The position numbers and the translations under genes are program-made. Below are positions 16,992 to 26,337 of a stretch of DNA of 64,000 nt, one piece after another. Where the stretch lies: the NCBI GenBank assembly GCA_963761735.1, contig CAVXHQ010000007.1, positions 124,001-188,000 on the forward strand, read 5' to 3'. The notes under the pieces are model-generated. The model did not search any database and had not been told where the DNA came from. It saw nothing but the letters and a program-made list of their open reading frames with translations. Within the stretch, counting starts at the first letter, position 1; every line of letters starts with the position of its first letter. The DNA is from CAVXHQ01 sp963761735 (lineage in GTDB: Bacteria > Pseudomonadota > Alphaproteobacteria > Rhodobacterales > Rhodobacteraceae).

Positions 16992-17840
16992 ATGTCATCG
17001 ACGAAATACCAGCCCGGGGGCCGTCTGTCGCGCGTGATCAACAGTCTCGAAGAAACGGTTATCGCGGTGCTCCTGGGTCTCATGACGCTGTTGACGTTCA
17101 CCAATGTCGTGCTGCGGTATGTTTTCAATTCGTCGATGATCTGGTCCCTCGAGGTCGTGCTGATCCTGTTTGCATGGCTGGTGCTGTTCGGCCTGACCTA
17201 TGCGTTCAAGGTCACCGCACACCTTGGCGTCGACGCGATCACCGGCATGTTCCAGAGCCGGGGCAGACGGATCTTCGGGCTGATTTCGGCGGCGGTCTGC
17301 ATCGCCTATGCGCTGCTGGTGATGAAAGGCGCCTGGGATTACTGGGCACCGTTCGCGGACCTGCCGAAATTCACCGGGCGGGTCATCCCCACAGGCTTCG
17401 ACACCGAGGCCCGCCGGTTCGCCTATACGATCACCGGCGATGTGCCGATCCCGTTCGAATGGCTGCGGACCTGGCTGTCGACCACGTTCAATTCATATGA
17501 GGAAGGCGGCGAGACGGTCGTCGAGACCTATCGCAAGATGCCGGTTCTGGTGCCCTATGCGATCCTGCCTTTCGCCGCGACGCTGATGCTGTTGCGCATC
17601 TGTCAGGCGACGGCGCGGATCTGGCGCGGCGAGGCCGAAAGCCTGATTGTAAGCCACGAGGCGGAGAACGCCGTCGAAGAGGCCGGACGCGCCGCGGCCG
17701 CCGCCGACGCACAAGAACAGACCCGCACCGCGACGGCGGTCGGCAATCGCAGCCTGCCGCCCGGTGCCGCCGATGCCGATAGCCGTCCGAACCCGACCGG
17801 GTCTGGCACGACCGGGCCCAACCTGAACAAGGAGGGCTAG
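16992..17840 (+). CDS. dctQ: TRAP transporter small permease DctQ
   Basis: A 282-residue small membrane subunit with four main hydrophobic segments: RVINSLEETVIAVLLGLMT start, SLEVVLILFAWLVLFGLTY, the ISAAVCIAYALLVMKG helix, and VPYAILPFAATLMLLRIC. It is longer than typical DctQ (about 170-230 residues) because of an inserted loop around 150-180 and a hydrophilic Ala/Thr/Gly-rich tail after ~220 that looks low-complexity. It lies between dctP and dctM with a 4-bp gap to dctM. Confidence 0.9.
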   Translation: MSSTKYQPGGRLSRVINSLEETVIAVLLGLMTLLTFTNVVLRYVFNSSMIWSLEVVLILFAWLVLFGLTYAFKVTAHLGVDAITGMFQSRGRRIFGLISAAVCIAYALLVMKGAWDYWAPFADLPKFTGRVIPTGFDTEARRFAYTITGDVPIPFEWLRTWLSTTFNSYEEGGETVVETYRKMPVLVPYAILPFAATLMLLRICQATARIWRGEAESLIVSHEAENAVEEAGRAAAAADAQEQTRTATAVGNRSLPPGAADADSRPNPTGSGTTGPNLNKEG

Positions 17841-17844
17841 CCCC

Positions 17845-19326
17845 ATGGAAGTCGTCCTGCTCTTCGGCATGATCATCGGTCTGCTGCTCCTGGGGGTGCC
17901 CATCGCGGTGGCGCTCGGGTTCTCGTCGATCGTGTTCCAGCTGTTCTTCTCCGACACCTCGCTCGCCTCGATCGCGCAATCGCTGTATCAGGCGATGGCG
18001 GGCCACCCGACGCTGCTGGCAATCCCGTTCTTCGTGCTGGCCTCGTCGTTCATGTCGACGGGCGGCGTGGCGCGGCGGATCATCCGGTTCTCGATTGCCT
18101 GCGTCGGGCATCTGCGCGGCGGTCTCGCCATTGCGGGCGTGTTCGCGTGCATGATGTTCGCCGCCCTGTCGGGCTCGTCGCCCGCGACGGTCGTGGCCAT
18201 CGGCTCTATCGTGATCGCCGCGATGAAGGCGCAGGGTTATACCAAGGATTTCGCCGCCGGTGTGATCTGCAACGCAGGCACGCTCGGCATCCTGATCCCG
18301 CCGTCCATCGTCATGGTCGTCTATGCAAGCGCCACGGATGTTTCCGTCGGCCGGATGTTCCTTGCAGGCGTGTTCCCGGGCCTGCTGGCGGGCCTGATGC
18401 TCATGGTGACGATCTATATCATGGCCGTGATCAAGGGGATGCCCAAGGGCGAGTGGCAAGGCTGGCGCGAGATCGGCGCCTCGTTCCGCGATGCGCTGTG
18501 GGGGCTGATGCTGATCGCGATCATCATGGGCGGCATCTACGGCTTTCCCGGGATCAGCCTGGATCGTGGCGTCTACTGGTCGCCCGGGGTGTTCACCCCC
18601 ACCGAGGCCGCCGCCGTCGCCGCCGTCTATGCGTTCTTTATCGCCTGTTTCGTCTATCGCGACATGGGCCCGCTCGCCGCCCCTTCGGGGCGCAGCCTCA
18701 CCGCCCCGAAGGGGCGCAGCCTCTCCGCCGCCGCCGTCGGGGATATGGGCGAGGACCGTCGTCTGTCGCTGCTGACCGCCCCCTGGGCGCTGCTGACCGC
18801 GTTCTGGCACCGCGATACGCGCCACACCCTGCTCGAGGCGGGCAAGCTGACCGTCACGCTGATGTTCATCATCGCCAATGCGCTGGTCCTCAAACAGGTT
18901 CTGACAGACGAGCGGGTCCCGCAGGAAATCGCGGAAGCGATGCTGGGCGCGGGCCTCGGGCCGATCACCTTCCTCATCATGGTCAACGTGATCCTGCTCA
19001 TCGGCGGTCAGTTCATGGAGCCGTCGGGCCTGATCGTCATCGTCGCCCCGCTGGTCTTCCCCATCGCGATCTCGCTCGGGATCGATCCGATCCACCTTGG
19101 CATTATCATGGTCGTGAACATGGAGATCGGCATGATCACCCCGCCCGTGGGTCTGAACCTGTTCGTCACAAGCGGCGTGGCAGGCATGTCGATGATGGCC
19201 GTCGTGCGCGCGGCCCTGCCGTTCCTCGGCGTTCTCTTCATCTTCCTGATCATCATCACCTACGTGCCGGTCATCTCGACGTTCCTTCCGAACTGGGCGA
19301 TGGGGCCGCAGGTGGTGATAAACTAG
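17845..19326 (+). CDS. dctM: TRAP transporter large permease DctM
   Basis: A 493-residue, ~12-helix channel subunit that couples dicarboxylate uptake to sodium or proton flow. Recognisable parts are the N-terminal GMIIGLLLLGVPIAVALG, the ALSGSSPATVVAIGSIV motif, and TPPVGLNLFVTSGVAGM near the end. It is longer than the usual ~430 residues because a hydrophilic cytoplasmic loop (about 270-320) is expanded by two 24-bp repeats at 18679-18726. It forms the transport complex with DctP and DctQ. Confidence 0.94.
   Translation: MEVVLLFGMIIGLLLLGVPIAVALGFSSIVFQLFFSDTSLASIAQSLYQAMAGHPTLLAIPFFVLASSFMSTGGVARRIIRFSIACVGHLRGGLAIAGVFACMMFAALSGSSPATVVAIGSIVIAAMKAQGYTKDFAAGVICNAGTLGILIPPSIVMVVYASATDVSVGRMFLAGVFPGLLAGLMLMVTIYIMAVIKGMPKGEWQGWREIGASFRDALWGLMLIAIIMGGIYGFPGISLDRGVYWSPGVFTPTEAAAVAAVYAFFIACFVYRDMGPLAAPSGRSLTAPKGRSLSAAAVGDMGEDRRLSLLTAPWALLTAFWHRDTRHTLLEAGKLTVTLMFIIANALVLKQVLTDERVPQEIAEAMLGAGLGPITFLIMVNVILLIGGQFMEPSGLIVIVAPLVFPIAISLGIDPIHLGIIMVVNMEIGMITPPVGLNLFVTSGVAGMSMMAVVRAALPFLGVLFIFLIIITYVPVISTFLPNWAMGPQVVIN
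18679..18726 (+). repeat. 24-bp in-frame duplication with palindromes in dctM
   Basis: Two 24-bp units (18679-18702, 18703-18726) encode APSGRSLT and APKGRSLS. Each contains a small palindrome (CCCCTTCGGGG and CCCCGAAGGGG). It lies in a cytoplasmic loop where an insertion is tolerated. Confidence 0.8.
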
Positions 19327-19401
19327 CGGGCCGCGAATGCAGGCTTGACGTCCGCGCGGGGTTCGGGCCGATTGGCCCGACCCAACCCCCGGAGCCTCGC
19401 C

Positions 19402-20070
19402 ATGACCCGCGCCCTGCAAGCCAACCGCAAAGAGCCGTTCAGCGGCGAGACCCGCTCAGCCGTCATCTTCCTGCATGGTTACGGCGCGAACGGCGCCGAC
19501 CTGCTGGGCCTTGCCGATCCGCTGGCCGAACACATGCCCGACACCCTGTTTCTGGCCCCCGACGCACCGGAGGCCTGTGCAGGCGCACCGATGGGGTTTC
19601 AGTGGTTCCCGATCCCCTGGATCGACGGGTCGTCCGAGGAAGAGGCGCACCACGGCCTGACGGCGGCGGCTGCCGACCTCGACGCCTTCCTGACCGGCGT
19701 GATGGTGGACGAGGATCTGCTGCCAGAGCAGGTCGTGCTGCTGGGGTTTTCCCAGGGCACGATGATGGCCCTGCACGTCGGGCCGCGCCGTGACGATGCG
19801 CTGGCGGGCATCGTCGGATTTTCGGGGCGGCTGATGCTGCCCGATCTGCTGGGGGACGAGGCGCTGACCCGGCCGCCGGTCTTGCTGATCCACGGCGATC
19901 AGGACGATGTCGTGCCCCCCGCGAGCCTGCCGGAGGCGGCCGAGGCGTTGCAGCTGGCGGGCTGGAAAGAGGTCTATGCCCACATCATGAAGGGCACGGC
20001 GCATGGCATCGCGCCCGATGGATTGCAGGTGGCCCTTGCGTTCATGACCGACAAGCTGGGGCTGGGCTGA
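19402..20070 (+). CDS. Alpha/beta-hydrolase, carboxylesterase/phospholipase type
   Basis: A 222-residue soluble alpha/beta-hydrolase of the YpfH/acyl-protein-thioesterase-like carboxylesterase family. It shows the oxyanion-side HGYGANGADL, the nucleophile elbow GFSQGT, an aspartate in IHGDQDDVVPP and the catalytic histidine in KGTAHGIAPD. Length and motif spacing are normal. It is transcribed alone after dctM (75-bp gap), and its natural ester substrate is unknown. Confidence 0.88.
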   Translation: MTRALQANRKEPFSGETRSAVIFLHGYGANGADLLGLADPLAEHMPDTLFLAPDAPEACAGAPMGFQWFPIPWIDGSSEEEAHHGLTAAAADLDAFLTGVMVDEDLLPEQVVLLGFSQGTMMALHVGPRRDDALAGIVGFSGRLMLPDLLGDEALTRPPVLLIHGDQDDVVPPASLPEAAEALQLAGWKEVYAHIMKGTAHGIAPDGLQVALAFMTDKLGLG

Positions 20071-20205
20071 CGCCCGCGCCCGTCATCGCCGTGTCACATC
20101 CCCGCGCGACACCTTCGCACAGGGCGAGATAACGGCAGGATCAAGGGCTTGTCAGAGGTGAAGCGCCGGATATAGTGCCGACAGGATGAGGGGAAGACGC
20201 GCCCG

Positions 20206-20790
20206 ATGGATGTCGATTTCAGAACCCAGTTCGTACGTGAGGCGGCCGGCACCCGGCATCACCCGGCATTGGTGCTGAACGCCGATTACCGTCCCCTGTC
20301 GTATTATCCGCTGTCGTTGTGGCCCTGGCAGGAGGCCGTCAAGGCGGTCTGGCTCGACCGGGTCGAGATCGTGGCGCAATACGACGAAGTCGTGCGCAGC
20401 CCGTCGACGACGATCCGCATCCCCTCGGTCGTGGTCCTCAAGGATTATGTGAAACCGCAGAAACGCGTGGCATTCACCCGGTTCAACCTGTTCCTGCGCG
20501 ACGAGTTCTGTTGCCAGTATTGCGGCGCCAAGGGCGATCTGACCTTCGATCATGTGATCCCCCGGGCGCGCGGCGGCATCACCTCGTGGGAAAATGTCGT
20601 CGCGGCCTGTTCGCGCTGCAACCTGCGCAAGGGCGCGCGGTCGTTGCGCCAGTCCGGTCTGGCGCTGCGCAGACGCGCACGGCAACCCGGCGCCGAAGAG
20701 CTGCGCAACATCGGCCGTAAATTTCCGCCCGGCCACCTGCACGACAGCTGGGTCGATTACCTCTATTGGGACGCCGAACTCGAGGCCTGA
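20206..20790 (+). CDS. HNH endonuclease family protein
   Basis: A 194-residue protein with a C-terminal HNH zinc-finger nuclease domain: CQYCG, then LTFDHVIPRARGG (catalytic His), SWENVVAACSRCNLRKG. The N-terminal ~90 residues (LVLNADYRPLSYYPLSLWPW) match the widespread chromosomal HNH family of unknown role in bacteria rather than a restriction enzyme. No methylase or mobile element is next to it. Confidence 0.9.
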   Translation: MDVDFRTQFVREAAGTRHHPALVLNADYRPLSYYPLSLWPWQEAVKAVWLDRVEIVAQYDEVVRSPSTTIRIPSVVVLKDYVKPQKRVAFTRFNLFLRDEFCCQYCGAKGDLTFDHVIPRARGGITSWENVVAACSRCNLRKGARSLRQSGLALRRRARQPGAEELRNIGRKFPPGHLHDSWVDYLYWDAELEA

Positions 20791-20904
20791 TCGCACCCGG
20801 CTCTTCCGGTGTCACCCGGTCCGGCGCGTCCGCCGATATGCGGCACATTGCCGGACGCGGGTTGGGCGATTGACCGCACCCGGCGGTTGAGGCATGGGGA
20901 GCGC

Positions 20905-22779
20905 ATGCTGCGTATATCCGATATCACCTATTCCATCGAAGGCCGTCTGCTGATCGACGGCGCCTCCGCCACGATTCCCACCGGCCACAAGGTTGGCCTC
21001 GTGGGCCGCAACGGCACGGGCAAAACCACCTTGTTCCGGATGATCCGGGGCGAGCTGATCCTCGACGCCGGCACCATCGACCTGCCCCGCGGCTGGAAGA
21101 TCGGCGGCGTCAGCCAGGAGGTGCCGGGTAACGAGGTGTCGCTGATCGACACGGTGCTGCGCGCCGATACAGAACGTCACGATCTGCTGGCCGAATCCGA
21201 AACGGCAACCGATGCGACCCGGATCGCCGACATTCAGGTGCGCCTTGCCGACATCGACGCCTGGTCCGCCGAAGCGCGCGCGTCCACGATTCTCAAGGGT
21301 CTGGGGTTCACCGACGCCGAGCAAAAGATGCCCTGCTCGGCGTTTTCGGGCGGCTGGCGGATGCGCGTGGCACTGGCCGCCGTGCTGTTCTCCGAGCCCG
21401 ATCTGCTGCTCCTCGACGAGCCGACGAACTACCTCGATCTCGAAGGGGCGCTCTGGCTCGAGGCGTACCTCGTGAAATATCCCCACACCGTGCTGATCGT
21501 CAGCCACGACCGCGAGCTGCTGAACCGCTCCGTCGGCGGTATTCTGCACCTCGAGGACAAGAAACTTACCTATTACACCGGCACCTACGACAGTTTCGCC
21601 CGGCAACGGTCGGAAAAGCGCGCTCTTCTGACGTCTGCGGCGAAAAAGCAGGACGCCAGGAGGGCGCACCTTCAGGCCTTCGTCGACCGGTTCAAGGCCA
21701 AGGCAAGCAAGGCCAAACAGGCGCAAAGCCGCGTGAAAATGCTCGAAAAGATGGAGACGATCCGCGCGCCCGAAGATGCGGCGCGCACCGTGTTCACCTT
21801 TCCGCAGCCCGAGGAACTGTCGCCGCCGATCATCGCCACCGAGGGCGCCGCCGTGGGGTATGGCAACCACATCGTGCTCCATGACCTGAGTCTGCGGATC
21901 GACCAGGACGACCGCATTGCCCTTCTGGGCCGCAACGGCGAGGGGAAATCCACGCTGTCCAAGATGTTGTCCGGCAGGCTCGAGGTGGCGCGCGGCACGA
22001 TGACCGCGTCCACCAAGCTGCGGATCGGGTTCTTCGCCCAGCATCAGGTCGAGGAACTGCGCGTCGACGAAACACCGCTTCAGCATCTTTTGCGCGAACG
22101 GCCCGAAGAGGGTCAGGCCCGGCTGCGCGCCCGCCTTGCGGGCTTTGGCCTGATGGCCGCACAGGCGGAAACCGAGGTCGGCCGGCTGTCGGGCGGTCAA
22201 AAGGCGCGGCTGTCGCTGTTGCTGGCCACCCTGCCCGCGCCGCATCTGCTGATCCTCGACGAGCCGACCAACCACCTCGATATCGAGAGCCGCGAGGCCC
22301 TCGTCGAGGCGTTGACCGCCTACACGGGTGCCGTCATCCTGGTCAGCCACGACATGCACCTGCTGAGCATGGTCGCCGACAGGTTGTGGCTGGTCAAGGA
22401 CGGGCGCGTGGCCCCGTTCGACGACGATCTGAACGCTTATCGCACGATGCTGCTCAGCACGGACAAACCCGCCAACAAGACGACGGACCCGTCCAGCGCG
22501 GCCCCCCGCGCGCCAGCAAAACCGGCCCGCGCGAGCCGCGAACAGGTTCTGGCGATGCGATCGGATGCGCGCAAGGCCGAGGAGCGTGTGAAGAAAATCA
22601 ATGACATGCGCGACAAGTTGGCGAAGAAGCTGGCCGATCCGGCGCTGTACGAAGATGCGCGCAAGGGCGAGCTGGAAACCTGGAACAAGAAGTACGCCGA
22701 AGTGATGGCGGCGCTGGAACGCGCCGAAGCGCTCTGGATGGCGGCCCTGGAAAAGCTCGAAAAGGCGCAGGCCGCCTGA
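20905..22779 (+). CDS. ABC-F family ATPase (Uup/EttA-like)
   Basis: A 624-residue cytoplasmic protein with two ABC domains and no membrane part. The first has GRNGTGKTT, FSGGWRMRVALA and LLLLDEPTNYLDLE; the second has GRNGEGKST, LSGGQKARLSLLL and LLILDEPTNHLDIE. A charged inter-domain linker (VDRFKAKASKAKQAQSRVKMLEK) and a C-terminal coiled coil (VKKINDMRDKLAKKL) follow the ABC-F plan. Such proteins act on ribosomes. The ATG at 20905 starts at the true domain boundary; the longer frame upstream is not conserved-looking. A second ABC-F gene lies at 39317-41129. Confidence 0.92.
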   Translation: MLRISDITYSIEGRLLIDGASATIPTGHKVGLVGRNGTGKTTLFRMIRGELILDAGTIDLPRGWKIGGVSQEVPGNEVSLIDTVLRADTERHDLLAESETATDATRIADIQVRLADIDAWSAEARASTILKGLGFTDAEQKMPCSAFSGGWRMRVALAAVLFSEPDLLLLDEPTNYLDLEGALWLEAYLVKYPHTVLIVSHDRELLNRSVGGILHLEDKKLTYYTGTYDSFARQRSEKRALLTSAAKKQDARRAHLQAFVDRFKAKASKAKQAQSRVKMLEKMETIRAPEDAARTVFTFPQPEELSPPIIATEGAAVGYGNHIVLHDLSLRIDQDDRIALLGRNGEGKSTLSKMLSGRLEVARGTMTASTKLRIGFFAQHQVEELRVDETPLQHLLRERPEEGQARLRARLAGFGLMAAQAETEVGRLSGGQKARLSLLLATLPAPHLLILDEPTNHLDIESREALVEALTAYTGAVILVSHDMHLLSMVADRLWLVKDGRVAPFDDDLNAYRTMLLSTDKPANKTTDPSSAAPRAPAKPARASREQVLAMRSDARKAEERVKKINDMRDKLAKKLADPALYEDARKGELETWNKKYAEVMAALERAEALWMAALEKLEKAQAA

Positions 22780-22781
22780 TG

Positions 22782-22813
22782 TTTCTTCTGGTTCGAAATA
22801 TCCCCGCCGGAGG
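22782..22813. repeat. Rhodobacterales-type intergenic element, copy 1
   Basis: In reverse orientation this reads CCTCCGGCGGGGATATTTCG followed by AACCAGAAGAAA. It is the same type of 'GGGATATTT..CCAGAAGAA' sequence found at 39172-39220 and in partial form at 30708-30732, each just after a gene's stop codon. Confidence 0.5.
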
Positions 22814-22846
22814 CTTCCCGACGCAGCCCCGGACGCCCGGCCGGAT

Positions 22847-23425
22847 ATGAACGGCGACGACATCGCCCGGGTCGCCTATCTTGGCCTGCTGGTCCTGGCG
22901 ATCGCGGGTTACTACTTTGCGCAAAACCGCAAGAACCTCGGTCAGTTGGCGCAATACGCGGCGATCTGGGGGTTGATCTTTCTGGGCGCCATCGCCGCCG
23001 TGGGCCTGTGGACCGATATCCGCCGCACCGCCGTGCCCTCGCAATTCGTGGGCGACGCCGGGCAGATCGTCGTGCCGCGCGGGCGCGACGGGCATTTCAA
23101 GCTGACCCTCGACGTGAACGGCACCCCGCTCGATTTCATTGTCGATACCGGTGCCAGCCAGATCGTGCTCAATCGCGACGATGCGATCCGCGTCGGTCTC
23201 GATCCGGACGCCCTCGCCTATCTGGGTCGCGCGCAAACGGCCAACGGCATGGTGCGCACGGCGCAGGTGATGCTCGATACCGTCGGTCTCGAAGGGGCGA
23301 TCGAGCGGCGTGTCCGCGCCGTGGTGAACGAAGGCGAGATCGACACCTCGCTTCTGGGGATGAGCTATCTCGACGGATTCGCCCGGATCGTCATCGAAGA
23401 CGACCGTCTGATCCTGAGCCGTTAG
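22847..23425 (+). CDS. Membrane-anchored retropepsin-like aspartic protease
   Basis: A 192-residue protein with two N-terminal hydrophobic segments (~7-22 and ~35-57) and a single retroviral-type aspartic protease domain containing FIVDTGASQIVLN (catalytic Asp) and the later hydrophobic-hydrophobic-Gly LLGMSYLDGF. This is the bacterial TIGR02281-like clan AA family; active enzymes are dimers. The last four bases (TTAG) are shared with the stop of the convergent holC. Confidence 0.88.
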   Translation: MNGDDIARVAYLGLLVLAIAGYYFAQNRKNLGQLAQYAAIWGLIFLGAIAAVGLWTDIRRTAVPSQFVGDAGQIVVPRGRDGHFKLTLDVNGTPLDFIVDTGASQIVLNRDDAIRVGLDPDALAYLGRAQTANGMVRTAQVMLDTVGLEGAIERRVRAVVNEGEIDTSLLGMSYLDGFARIVIEDDRLILSR

Positions 23426-23889
23426 GCCGCCGCACTTTCGGCCTTTTTGGTCCACCGGCCGTCGACTTGCGCCCAGTATTGCGCCCCGATACCGGCATCC
23501 GTCACTTCTTTCCACTGGCGCCGCGCGGCGGCAACCGCGTCCGTATCCTGGCCGTCGAACAACACGCAGGCGCGGTCGAGGGCGCGGATTTCATCGGCGG
23601 TGACACCCGCGCCGCCAACGCTCATCAGGCAGGTCGCGCCATTCGCCGCCCGCTGCCCGGCAACGCACAGCAACACCGGCTGCAAGGCATCGTGGTCGCC
23701 ACCCGCGATCCCGTGCGGCAGGAACCGGTCGTCTCCGGCCCACAGCGCCACATCCAGCGTTTCACGGATCGCGGCGTCTGGCACCCGCACCTCGACGCGC
23801 CACCCCGCGCCGCGCGCCCGTTCGATCAGCACTCCAAGAGCCACCTCTGCCGTGCTTTCGGTCAGATGATAGAAATAGGCCTCGCCCAT
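23422..23889 (-). CDS. holC: DNA polymerase III chi subunit
   Basis: A 155-residue HolC. The N-terminus MGEAYFYHLTESTAEVALGVLIERA and the segment LDVALWAGDDRFLPHG are the recognisable chi-family features. Chi links the clamp loader to single-strand-binding protein at the replication fork. It is convergent with the protease gene, with overlapping stops, and divergent from the lpt operon, with a 232-bp gap that should carry both promoters. Confidence 0.92.
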   Translation of the reverse strand: MGEAYFYHLTESTAEVALGVLIERARGAGWRVEVRVPDAAIRETLDVALWAGDDRFLPHGIAGGDHDALQPVLLCVAGQRAANGATCLMSVGGAGVTADEIRALDRACVLFDGQDTDAVAAARRQWKEVTDAGIGAQYWAQVDGRWTKKAESAAA

Positions 23890-24121
23890 CGTGCCCTCCT
23901 GCGCCGCCCCCGTCCTAGCGCACCACGCGCTTCGTCACCAGACATCTGCCGCGAAGGCACCATATTCCGCAATGATCCGGTCTGGAATTTCAGGGAAACT
24001 TCGCCGGCTCAACGCGGCGTGACCGGTGACACTTAACGGTTGGGGGCCGGGTCCGCTTGCGATATGTTGTGCCGCATCGGGGGGGTCGGCACCAGGCGAC
24101 CATGGGCGGAAAGGGCGGCAC

Positions 24122-25246
24122 ATGGCACGGCTCGACAGGTATCTGCTGGCGCAGCTGACGATGCTGTTCGGCTTTTTCGCGCTCGTTCTCATCCTCGTCT
24201 ACTGGGTCAATTCCGCCGTTTCGCTGTTCGATCAGCTGCTGGCCGACGGCCAGTCCCTTGGCACCTTCGGGCTGTTCACCCTGTTGTCGCTGCCTGCCCT
24301 CGTGCGCATCGTGCTGCCGATCGCGGCCTTTGCCGCCGCCCTGTATGTCACCAACCGGATGGCATCGGAATCCGAACTGGTCGTGGCGCAGGCCACCGGC
24401 GCCTCGGCGTTTCGCCTTGCGCGCCCGGTCGTGGTCTTCGGCCTTGCCGTCACACTGCTGATGGCGCTTCTGACGCATCTGCTGGTGCCGCTGTCCACAA
24501 CCGAGCTTACCCTGCGCCGCGCCGACATCGCGCAGAACGCCACGGCCCGCCTGCTGCGCGACGGACAGTTCCTGACGCCCACACCGGGCATCACGTTCTA
24601 TATCCGCGACATCACACCGGACGGCGAACTGCTCGACATCTTTTTGTCCGACAGTCGCGCAAACACCGAATCCGTCATCTATACCGCGTCGAGCGCCTAT
24701 ATCGTGCGCACCGATGCCGGCCCGCAGCTCGTCATGGTGGATGGCATGGCGCAGACGCTCGATACCGAAACCCGGCGGCTGGTGACCACTTCGTTCGACG
24801 ATCTGGCCTATAATCTTGGCGGTCTGATCGCGGAACCCGGTGCGGCGACACGGCGCCTGTCCGAACTCATGACATGGGAACTGCTGGCGCCGACCCCGGC
24901 GCTGGAGGCGGAAACCGGCGCCTCGGCGGCGCAGATGATCGTCGAGGGGCACGACCGCACGGCCCTTGCCCTTCAGGCGCTGGTCAGCGCGTTGCTGGGC
25001 TTTGCCACACTGCTGCTGGGCGGGTTCAGCCGGTTCGGCGTCTGGCGACAGATCGTCGGCGCGATCTTCCTGCTGATCGGGATCAAGGTCGTCGAAGGCA
25101 TGGTCTCGGGCGTCATCGGCGCCGATCCGCGGCTTTGGCCGTTGCTGTATCTGCCGGGCGCGCTGGGGCTGGGCATCGCGGCACTCCTGCTGGCGCTCGC
25201 CGACCGGCCCTGGCTGTTGCGGCGCCGACCGCGGGTGCCCGCATGA
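24122..25246 (+). CDS. lptF: LPS export permease LptF
   Basis: A 374-residue inner-membrane half-permease of the LptB2FG lipopolysaccharide exporter. Three N-terminal helices (for example LTMLFGFFALVLILVYWVN), a periplasmic beta-jellyroll region (~120-270) and three C-terminal helices give the YjgP/YjgQ layout. The ATG at 24122 matches the start of the first helix. It overlaps lptG by 4 bp (ATGA). Confidence 0.93.
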   Translation: MARLDRYLLAQLTMLFGFFALVLILVYWVNSAVSLFDQLLADGQSLGTFGLFTLLSLPALVRIVLPIAAFAAALYVTNRMASESELVVAQATGASAFRLARPVVVFGLAVTLLMALLTHLLVPLSTTELTLRRADIAQNATARLLRDGQFLTPTPGITFYIRDITPDGELLDIFLSDSRANTESVIYTASSAYIVRTDAGPQLVMVDGMAQTLDTETRRLVTTSFDDLAYNLGGLIAEPGAATRRLSELMTWELLAPTPALEAETGASAAQMIVEGHDRTALALQALVSALLGFATLLLGGFSRFGVWRQIVGAIFLLIGIKVVEGMVSGVIGADPRLWPLLYLPGALGLGIAALLLALADRPWLLRRRPRVPA

Positions 25247-26337
25247 TCCTGCACCGCTACTTCGCGCGTCGTTTCGCGCGCGCGATCCTCGCCATCCTGG
25301 CGCTGTTCTTTGCGATGCTGGCGCTGATCGACCTGATCGATCAGGCCCGCCGGTATGGCGACGCGGTGTCGGGCTTTGGCGAACTTGTCGCGCTGACGCT
25401 GCTGGCGGTGCCCGAGGCGTTGTACGGCATTCTGCCGCTGGTCGTCATCATCGCCACGCTGGCGCTGTTTCTGGGCCTGGCGCGGTCGTCCGAACTGGTG
25501 GTGACGCGGGCCGCCGGGCGCTCGGCGGTGCGCGCGCTCTGGGCGCCGGTGCTCGTGGCGCTGGCCTTCGGGATCATCGCCGTCGCGCTGTTCAACCCGC
25601 TCGTCGCCGCCACGTCAAAGGCCTACGAGGCCCGCCTGAACGATCTCACCGACGGCGGCCGGGTGCTGGCGCTGTCCGAGGACGGCGTCTGGCTGCGGCA
25701 AGGCAACGGGCGCGAACAGACAGTGATCCGCGCGACGGGTGCAAGCCTCGATGGCACGCGGCTGACCGGCGTCACCTTCATGACGTTCGGGTCCGATGGC
25801 CGTCCGACCCGCCGGATTGAGGCCGCGGCCGCCCGCCTCACCCCCGGCGCGTGGTCGCTGACGGATGCCAAGCAATGGCCGCTCGACGGCGCGGAAAATG
25901 CCGAGAATGCCGCGACGACGCAGGCCACGCTGCGGGTGGCGTCGACCCTGACGGCGCAGGAAATCCGCGACAGTTTCGGCACCCCGGCCTCGATCCCGAT
26001 ATGGGAACTGCCGCAGTTCATCGAGCGGCTTCGGGCGGCGGGATTTTCGGCCCGGCGCCACGAGGTATTCCTGCAAATGGAGCTGGCGATGCCGGTGTTC
26101 CTCGTCGCGATGGTGATGATCGGCGCGGGGTTCACCATGCGCCACCAGCGGGGCGGCAGGACAGGCGTGATGGTGCTCGCCGCCGTCCTGCTCAGCTTCG
26201 GTCTGTATTTCCTGCGCAATTTCGCCCAGATCCTCGGGGAAACCGGACAGATTCCCGCGCTGCTCGCTGCCTGGGCGCCGCCTCTGGCCGCCATCGGTCT
26301 GTCGCTGGCGTTCATCCTGCATCTGGAGGACGGCTGA
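25243..26337 (+). CDS. lptG: LPS export permease LptG
   Basis: A 364-residue partner of LptF with the same six-helix plus jellyroll plan. The N-terminus MILHRYFARRFARAILAILALFF and the C-terminal SFGLYFLRNFAQILGETGQIP segment are typical. It overlaps lptF (ATGA) and the next gene (TGATG), so lptF-lptG-lptD are translationally coupled. LptB is not in the window. Confidence 0.93.
   Translation: MILHRYFARRFARAILAILALFFAMLALIDLIDQARRYGDAVSGFGELVALTLLAVPEALYGILPLVVIIATLALFLGLARSSELVVTRAAGRSAVRALWAPVLVALAFGIIAVALFNPLVAATSKAYEARLNDLTDGGRVLALSEDGVWLRQGNGREQTVIRATGASLDGTRLTGVTFMTFGSDGRPTRRIEAAAARLTPGAWSLTDAKQWPLDGAENAENAATTQATLRVASTLTAQEIRDSFGTPASIPIWELPQFIERLRAAGFSARRHEVFLQMELAMPVFLVAMVMIGAGFTMRHQRGGRTGVMVLAAVLLSFGLYFLRNFAQILGETGQIPALLAAWAPPLAAIGLSLAFILHLEDG

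Noticed and set aside
17488..19419. A 643-codon antisense frame opposite dctQ and dctM
   Set aside because: It is His/Arg/Asp-rich with no hydrophobic core, and lies opposite genes with clear family features; an expected shadow of high-GC coding.
20206..20790. Restriction-modification or homing endonuclease
   Set aside because: The HNH protein belongs to a common chromosomal family with a conserved N-terminal domain; there is no methylase, intron or mobile element around it.
20812..22863. A 683-codon antisense frame opposite the ABC-F gene
   Set aside because: Composition and lack of motifs mark it as a mirror of the ABC-F codon pattern; the sense frame has complete Walker and signature motifs.
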